Shown piece by piece: positions 59,149-64,000 of a stretch of 64,000 bases of DNA. Below the pieces are notes generated by a model. That model had not been told where the DNA came from and did not search any database. It saw only the letters and a list, made by a program, of their open reading frames with translations. Where the stretch lies: the NCBI GenBank assembly GCA_035575095.1, contig DATLYF010000126.1:9690-73689 (forward strand). Reading direction: 5' to 3'. The first letter of the stretch is position 1. Each line of letters begins with the position of its first letter. The DNA comes from DATLYF01 sp035575095 (GTDB lineage Bacteria > Pseudomonadota > Gammaproteobacteria > Competibacterales > Competibacteraceae). Position numbers and translations under genes: made by a program.

Positions 59149-59993
59149 GCGCCAGCCCCGACCAGTACGCCGTGATGGGCAATCCCATCGCCCACAGCGA
59201 GTCCCCGCGCATCCACAGCCTGTTCGCCGCCCAGACCGGGCAGCGCCTGGCATACCGCGCCATCCTGGTGGATACCGCACCGGGCGCTTTCGCCGCCGCA
59301 GTGCGCGCCTTCCGCGACGAGGGCGGCAAAGGCCTCAACGTCACCCTGCCGTTCAAGCAGGACGCCTGGGTACTGGCCGAGGTGCTGAGTGCCCGTGCCG
59401 AACGCGCCGGGGCGGTGAACACCCTGCACTTCCGCGACGACGGTGTGATCTACGGCGACAACACCGACGGCGCCGGCCTGGTGCGCGACCTCGCCGTCAA
59501 CCACGGCCTGCGCCTGGAGGGCAGCCGCATCCTGCTGGCCGGGGCCGGCGGTGCGGCGCGTGGGGTGTTGGCGCCGCTTTTGGCAGAGAAGCCGGCCGGC
59601 GTGATCGTCGCCAACCGCAGTGCCGACAAGGCCTCGGAACTGGCCCTGCGCTTCAGCGACCTGGGACCGGTGAGCGGTGGCGGCTACGCCGAGCTGGCCG
59701 GGCGCCGCTTCGATCTGATCATCAACGCCACCGCGGCCGGGCTGAGCGACGAGGTACCACCGCTGCCCGAGGACGTGCTGGCCGCGGGCGGAGTGTGCTA
59801 CGACATGGTCTACGGCAGCAGTCCCACCGCCTTCGTGCGCTGGGGTCAGGCCCATGGCGCGCGCCTGGCCCTGGATGGGCTGGGCATGCTGGTAGAGCAG
59901 GCAGCGGAGTCCTTCTTGCTGTGGCGCGGGGTGAGACCCGACACCGCGCCGGTGCTGGCGGCCTTGCGGGGCGGCGGAGACGAGATTGCATAA
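59145..59993 (+). CDS. aroE: Shikimate dehydrogenase (NADP+)
   Basis: The 282-residue protein has YAVMGNPIAHSESPRIHSLF, the catalytic Lys71 in NVTLPFKQDAW, Asp108 in GDNTDGAGLVRDL and NADP loop LLAGAGGAARGVLAPLL with NRSADKASELA. It reduces 3-dehydroshikimate. It overlaps the preceding hypothetical gene by four bases and is convergent with the MFS gene. Confidence 0.96.
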   Translation: MSASPDQYAVMGNPIAHSESPRIHSLFAAQTGQRLAYRAILVDTAPGAFAAAVRAFRDEGGKGLNVTLPFKQDAWVLAEVLSARAERAGAVNTLHFRDDGVIYGDNTDGAGLVRDLAVNHGLRLEGSRILLAGAGGAARGVLAPLLAEKPAGVIVANRSADKASELALRFSDLGPVSGGGYAELAGRRFDLIINATAAGLSDEVPPLPEDVLAAGGVCYDMVYGSSPTAFVRWGQAHGARLALDGLGMLVEQAAESFLLWRGVRPDTAPVLAALRGGGDEIA

Positions 59994-60024
59994 CCCAGTC
60001 CCGGCACGGACTGAATGAGCGGTT

Positions 60025-61230
60025 TCACTCCCGCCCTTCGCCTCCCGGATCGCAGAACAGCGGCCGGGCCAGCGGCGCGCTGGGTGCCGGGGCTGAGCGC
60101 CGGGCCATGCGGTAGACGGCGAACAGACCGATGGCGGCATGGATCCCGGCCAGCCAGCCGAAGTAGCTGTCCGAGCCCAGGCGCTCCATGACCTGACCCG
60201 CCACCATCGGTCCCAGCACTGCCCCCAGGCTGTACACCAGCACCAGGGTGCTGCAGGCCGCCACCATCTGCTCCGGCCGCAGATGGTCGTTGGTGTGGGC
60301 GATGTTGAGCGAGTACAGGGGCAGGCTGAATACCCCGAACAGGCCCATGCAGGCCAGCAGCAGCGGCACCGAGTGCTGTCCCACCAGGCCGGCCAGCGCG
60401 GCCACGGCGGCGGCCAGGAAGGTGATCAGAGTGATCACCCGGCGCCGGTCCCAGCGGTCCGATAGCCAGCCCAGCGGCCACTGGCTGAGCATCCCGCCCA
60501 GAGTGGGCACGGCCATGAAGGTGGAGACCAGCGCCAGCGGCAGGCCGATGCGGTTGGCGTACACCGCGCCCATGCCGTAGAAGCTGGCGTGAGCCATGCC
60601 CACGCCCAGCGCGCCGACGAAGCCGAGCGGCGAGATACGGTAGAGATCCCGCAGCCCGAGCGGTTCGGTGGCCTTGAAGGCCGGCGCCGGGTTGGCGCTC
60701 AAGCACATCGGGATGGCCGCCAGGGACACCAGCGCCGAAGCCAGGATGAAGGCGGTGTAGCCGCCGGGCGGGGCCAGGGTGAGCAGATACTGGCCGCCGG
60801 CCATGGCCAGCATGGTCACCACCATGTACAGCGACAGCAGGCGGCCGCGGATCTCGTTGCTGGCCAGGTCGTTGAGCCAGCTCTCCACCACCACGTATAG
60901 GCCGGCGTAGCAGACGCCGGTGACGAAGCGCAACCCGCCCCACACCCAGGGCTCGATGAATACGGCGTGCAGCAGCACGGCGGTGGAAGCCAGCGCCGAC
61001 AGCGCGGCGTAGACGCGGATATGTCCCACTGCCGCCACCGCCCGCGGCGACAGCAGCGAGCCCGCCAGCAGTCCGGCGAAGTAGCCCATCATCACCATGC
61101 CGGTGACGGCGGTGGAGAAGCCCTCGGCATCGGCGCGCACGCCGAGCAGGGTGCCCTGCAGGGCATTGCACATCATCATCAGGGCGATGCCCAGAAACAG
61201 GGCCCAGGCGGAGGCGATGGTCTTGTGCAT
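60025..61230 (-). CDS. MFS transporter (YcaD/UMF2-like)
   Basis: The 401-residue protein has about 12 hydrophobic helices, GMVMMGYFAGLLAGSLLSPR after TM2 and RFVTGVCYAGLYVVVESWLN in the first half. LGGMLSQWPLGWLSDRWDRR, the central MFS-type loop, opens the second half. The VVESWLND segment is typical of the YcaD/UMF2 group of unknown substrate. The ATG at 61230 (MHKTIASAWALFLGI) is chosen; upstream frame is low-complexity and unsupported. Confidence 0.9.
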   Translation of the reverse strand: MHKTIASAWALFLGIALMMMCNALQGTLLGVRADAEGFSTAVTGMVMMGYFAGLLAGSLLSPRAVAAVGHIRVYAALSALASTAVLLHAVFIEPWVWGGLRFVTGVCYAGLYVVVESWLNDLASNEIRGRLLSLYMVVTMLAMAGGQYLLTLAPPGGYTAFILASALVSLAAIPMCLSANPAPAFKATEPLGLRDLYRISPLGFVGALGVGMAHASFYGMGAVYANRIGLPLALVSTFMAVPTLGGMLSQWPLGWLSDRWDRRRVITLITFLAAAVAALAGLVGQHSVPLLLACMGLFGVFSLPLYSLNIAHTNDHLRPEQMVAACSTLVLVYSLGAVLGPMVAGQVMERLGSDSYFGWLAGIHAAIGLFAVYRMARRSAPAPSAPLARPLFCDPGGEGRE

Positions 61231-61322
61231 GGTGAACGGGATCGGGATGGGTGGACGCGATTGTCGCCGCCGAGGGCGGCGCCCGCTGGTCGCGATGCGA
61301 CGGTTTGGTGACGCGCCGCGAC

Positions 61323-61859
61323 TCAGCCGCCGCGGTGGTGCGCCGCCAGACGCACGTAGTGTTCGGCGGAGTAGGGCAGAAACGCCAGCTCGCGCTCGTT
61401 TAGCGGCCGCACTTGGCGTACCGGGGTGCCCACATACAGATAGCCGCTCTCCAGCACCTTGCCGGGCGGCACCAGGCTGCCAGCGCCGATCATCACCCGG
61501 CTTCTCACCACCGCCTGGTCCATGACGATGACACCCATGCCGATCAGACACAGGTCGCCGATGGTGCAGGCATGCAAGGTGACGCGGTGGCCCACGGTGA
61601 CGTCGTCGCCGATGAGAGTCGGCGCGCCACCGGGGCTGAACGGACCGTCGTGGGTGACGTGGATCACCGTGCCGTCCTGGATGTTGCTGCGCGCGCCGAT
61701 GCGGATGTGGTGCACATCACCGCGGATCACGCACAGCGGCCATACCGAACTGTCCTCGCCGATCTCCACGTTGCCGATGACCACGGCGCTGGGGTCAAGA
61801 TAGACGGAGGCGGTGAGGCGCGGGCTATGGCCCTGGTAGGAACGCAGATTGGTGGGCAT
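61323..61859 (-). CDS. Gamma-carbonic anhydrase-like hexapeptide-repeat protein
   Basis: The 178-residue left-handed beta-helix protein has VVIGNVEIGEDSSVWPLCVI and RGDVHHIRIGARSNIQDGTV, then IHVTHDGPF, VGHRVTLHACTIGDLCLIGM and VIGAGSLVPPGKVLESGYLY-like repeats. The three His metal ligands of the gamma class (in VIHVTH, VGHRVTLHAC) are present. Members such as YrdA have weak or no anhydrase activity. ATG 61859 is the family start. Confidence 0.92.
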   Translation of the reverse strand: MPTNLRSYQGHSPRLTASVYLDPSAVVIGNVEIGEDSSVWPLCVIRGDVHHIRIGARSNIQDGTVIHVTHDGPFSPGGAPTLIGDDVTVGHRVTLHACTIGDLCLIGMGVIVMDQAVVRSRVMIGAGSLVPPGKVLESGYLYVGTPVRQVRPLNERELAFLPYSAEHYVRLAAHHRGG

Positions 61860-61961
61860 GGGGGATCGCGAGTCGAGCCAAGAGGTGCCATGGATGCGGC
61901 CATGATAGCCGATACGGCTGCTGCGCCGAAGTGCGCGACACGCCTGTCGCCGCAAACGGCA

Positions 61962-64000
61962 TCAGGCGCGGCTATCCGGCGCGGGACGCCGCCTGAGGCG
62001 GCGCCGCTCGCGCCGCACCAGCCACTTGCGACCCTCCTCCAGGACCACTAGGGCGGCGGCGCAGGGCAGCAGGAACAGCCAAGTGCCGAGCTCCAGCGGG
62101 GCGGTACCGAACAGCCGGTTGCCCCAGGCGCTGTAGTCGATGAGCAGGATCAGGGCGAGCTCCACCGCCACCCCCCAGAGGATCAGGGCATTGCCGCCCA
62201 GCCCGGTGGTGGCCAGGCAGGCGTGGGGATGGCGGCAGAGGAAGACATTGGCCGCCTGCATGACGATGATGGCGCTGAGCGTGGCGGCGGTGGCACGGGC
62301 ATACAGGGCGGGGTCGGGCACGGTGCCGTAGTGCCAGCCGCCGCCATACAGCACCAGAAAGAAGGCGGCCATGGCCACTGCGGCCTCGATCAGTCCCAGG
62401 AACAGATAGGCCCGGGCCACCAGCGGCCAGGTCAGCAGCCGCTCCTGGCGCGGCCGCGGCGGGCGGCGCATCACCCCCGGGTCGGGCCGCTCGGCGCCTA
62501 GCCCCAGAGCCGGCAGCATGTCGGTGCCGAGATCGACCGCCAGGATCTGGATCACCGTCAGCGGCAGCGGGATGCGCAGCAGCACGAAGGCCAGATAGGG
62601 CACGATCTCCGGGATGTTGGAGGTCAGGATATAGGTGAGGAATTTGCGGATGTTGTCATATACTGCCCGGCCCTCGGCCACGGCGGCGACGATGCTGGCG
62701 AAGTTATCGTCGAGCAACACCAGGTCCGCCGCCTCCTTGGCCACGTCGGTGCCGGACAGTCCCATGGCCACACCGATGTCGGCCTGCCTGAGCGCCGGGG
62801 CATCGTTCACCCCGTCGCCGGTGACGGCGACGATCTCGCGCTTGCGCTGCAGGGCGGCGACGATGCGCAGCTTCTGCTCAGCGCCGGCGCGAGCGAAAAG
62901 GATCTCCGGCGCATCCAGGGCGAGCTGCAACTGGGTGTCGGTCATGCGCCGCAGCTCGTCGCCGGTGACGATCCTCGGTTCGGCACCGGTGAGCCCGATC
63001 TCTCGGGCGATGGCCAGGGCGGTGCGCGAGTGGTCGCCGGTGATCATGACGATGCGGATGCCCGCCTCCCGGCACTGGCGCACGGCCGCTGGTACCTCGG
63101 GCCGCGGCGGGTCCTCCAGTGCTACCAGGCCGGCTAGGATCAGTCCCTGCTCCAGCCCCTCGCGGGTATAGCCCTGGGGCAGCGGCTTCCAGGCGAAGGC
63201 CAGCACCCGCAGTCCCTGGCCGGTCATGGCCTCCTGGGCAGCCAGCAGGACTTGGCGCCCACTCGCATCCAGGGGCAGCGCACCGCTTGCGCTCTGCACC
63301 CGGTCGCAGAGCGGCAATACCGTCTCCGGCGCGCCCTTGCAATACAGGCGCAGATCGCCATCGGCGTCGCGGTGTACCGTGGACAGGCGCTTGCGCTCGC
63401 TGTCGAAGGGGATCTCGTCCAGTTTGGGCCAGGCCGGTGGTGACGCCAGCCGCGCCCGGCCCAGTTCCACCAGGGCGATCTCCATGGGATCACCCAGCCA
63501 CTCGCCCCGGCCGTCTGCATTGACTGCTTTGAGGCCATGGCACAGCGCTGCCCCCTCCAGCAGTGGCCGGCAGGCCGGGCCGACCAGCTGCTCCGAGGCG
63601 AGCAGCTGCCCGGCCACGAACGCCTGCCGCGCCGTCATGCGGTTCAGGGTGAGGGTGCCGGTCTTGTCGGTGCAGATCACGGTGGCTGCGCCCAGGGTCT
63701 CCACCGCCGGCAGATGGCGCACCAGGGCGTTGCGCGCCGCCATGCGCTGAGTGGCCATGGCCAGGGCCAGGGTGACGGTGGGCAGCAGGCCCTCGGGGAC
63801 GTTGGCGACGATGATGCCGATGGCGAACAGGAAGCTGGACCAGAAGGACAGGCCGATGGCCTGACCGATGGCGAAGAACACCGCCCCGAGCAGGGTAGCG
63901 AGCGCCGCCACCAACCGGCTGACCCGGGCGATCTCCCGCTGCAGCGGCGACAGCTGCGTGCCGGCGCGCTGCGTGAGGCGGGCGATGCGACCGAACTCGG
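61962..64000 (-). CDS. P-type cation ATPase, Na,K-ATPase-like (P2C/P2A), N-terminus outside window
   Basis: The frame is open to the window edge, and at least 679 residues are present. TM4 reads IVANVPEGLLPTVTLALAMA, then ETLGAATVICTDKTGTLTLN with the phosphorylated Asp. The ATP-binding domain, ITGDHSRTALAIAREIGL and VTGDGVNDAPALRQADIGVA follow, then TM5-10 with SNIPEIVPYLAFVLL and DLGTDMLPALGLGAE. PEGLLPTVT and the SNIPEI/DLGTDM pair are closer to Na,K-ATPases than to calcium pumps (PEGLPAVIT). It may move Na+ or K+. The actual ion cannot be told from this part alone. Confidence 0.9.
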   Translation of the reverse strand, partial: EFGRIARLTQRAGTQLSPLQREIARVSRLVAALATLLGAVFFAIGQAIGLSFWSSFLFAIGIIVANVPEGLLPTVTLALAMATQRMAARNALVRHLPAVETLGAATVICTDKTGTLTLNRMTARQAFVAGQLLASEQLVGPACRPLLEGAALCHGLKAVNADGRGEWLGDPMEIALVELGRARLASPPAWPKLDEIPFDSERKRLSTVHRDADGDLRLYCKGAPETVLPLCDRVQSASGALPLDASGRQVLLAAQEAMTGQGLRVLAFAWKPLPQGYTREGLEQGLILAGLVALEDPPRPEVPAAVRQCREAGIRIVMITGDHSRTALAIAREIGLTGAEPRIVTGDELRRMTDTQLQLALDAPEILFARAGAEQKLRIVAALQRKREIVAVTGDGVNDAPALRQADIGVAMGLSGTDVAKEAADLVLLDDNFASIVAAVAEGRAVYDNIRKFLTYILTSNIPEIVPYLAFVLLRIPLPLTVIQILAVDLGTDMLPALGLGAERPDPGVMRRPPRPRQERLLTWPLVARAYLFLGLIEAAVAMAAFFLVLYGGGWHYGTVPDPALYARATAATLSAIIVMQAANVFLCRHPHACLATTGLGGNALILWGVAVELALILLIDYSAWGNRLFGTAPLELGTWLFLLPCAAALVVLEEGRKWLVRRERRRLRRRPAPDSRA

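Overview
The window is GC-rich chromosomal DNA from a gammaproteobacterium. The evidence is the macromolecular-synthesis order rpsU-yqeY-dnaG-rpoD, the fis-dusB and accB-accC-prmA groups, the phoB-phoR-sixA-ppx group, and the many close gammaproteobacterial-type proteins. I cannot name a genus. A complete box (aerobic benzoyl-CoA epoxidase) pathway suggests an aromatic-degrading, facultatively aerobic organism.

Layout. (1) 1-3.0 kb: a truncated SMP-30/gluconolactonase gene and a Gfo/Idh/MocA oxidoreductase, followed by decayed DNA (antitoxin remnant, MBL-hydrolase remnant) around an intact MerR regulator gene. (2) 3.2-27.1 kb: the benzoate module. A crotonase, the regulator boxR and a zinc-type MDR dehydrogenase come first. 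A plus-strand block from 6.3 to 16.0 kb encodes a DUF4863 cupin-like protein, benzoate-CoA ligase, a hemerythrin, an alpha/beta hydrolase, BoxD semialdehyde dehydrogenase, PaaF/PaaG/PaaH-like enzymes and a 3-oxoadipyl-CoA thiolase. After a 0.7-kb gap with a PIN-toxin remnant come boxC-boxB-boxA-thioesterase, then a five-gene branched-chain-type ABC importer and a second hemerythrin. Together these take up benzoate, activate it to benzoyl-CoA, epoxidise and hydrolytically open the ring, oxidise the semialdehyde and beta-oxidise to acetyl-CoA and succinyl-CoA. (3) 27.1-30.5 kb: an IS5-type transposase scrap, then a periplasmic binding protein paired with a membrane-bound class III nucleotide cyclase. 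(4) 30.8-64 kb: housekeeping core. It starts with tRNA-Ile(CAU) and rpoD/dnaG/yqeY/rpsU, then tsaD, plsY, folB-folK, the SAM cycle (metK-SAH riboswitch-ahcY, metF), fis-dusB, prmA-accC-accB with a decayed aroQ start, dsbD-cutA, trxB, a peroxiredoxin, a TerC protein, the Pho regulators with sixA and ppx, hemB, aroE, an MFS carrier, a gamma-carbonic anhydrase-like protein and the C-terminal part of a Na,K-ATPase-like P-type ATPase cut by the window edge.

Regulation visible in sequence: a recurring GCAWTAWA/TGCA motif sits in the control regions of the MerR gene, boxR, the ligase operon, boxC and the importer. It is a plausible BoxR operator family. A Pho box precedes phoB, a Fur box precedes a DUF2061 gene, and a classical SAH riboswitch precedes ahcY. 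I saw no CRISPR array, rRNA, intact insertion sequence or prophage.
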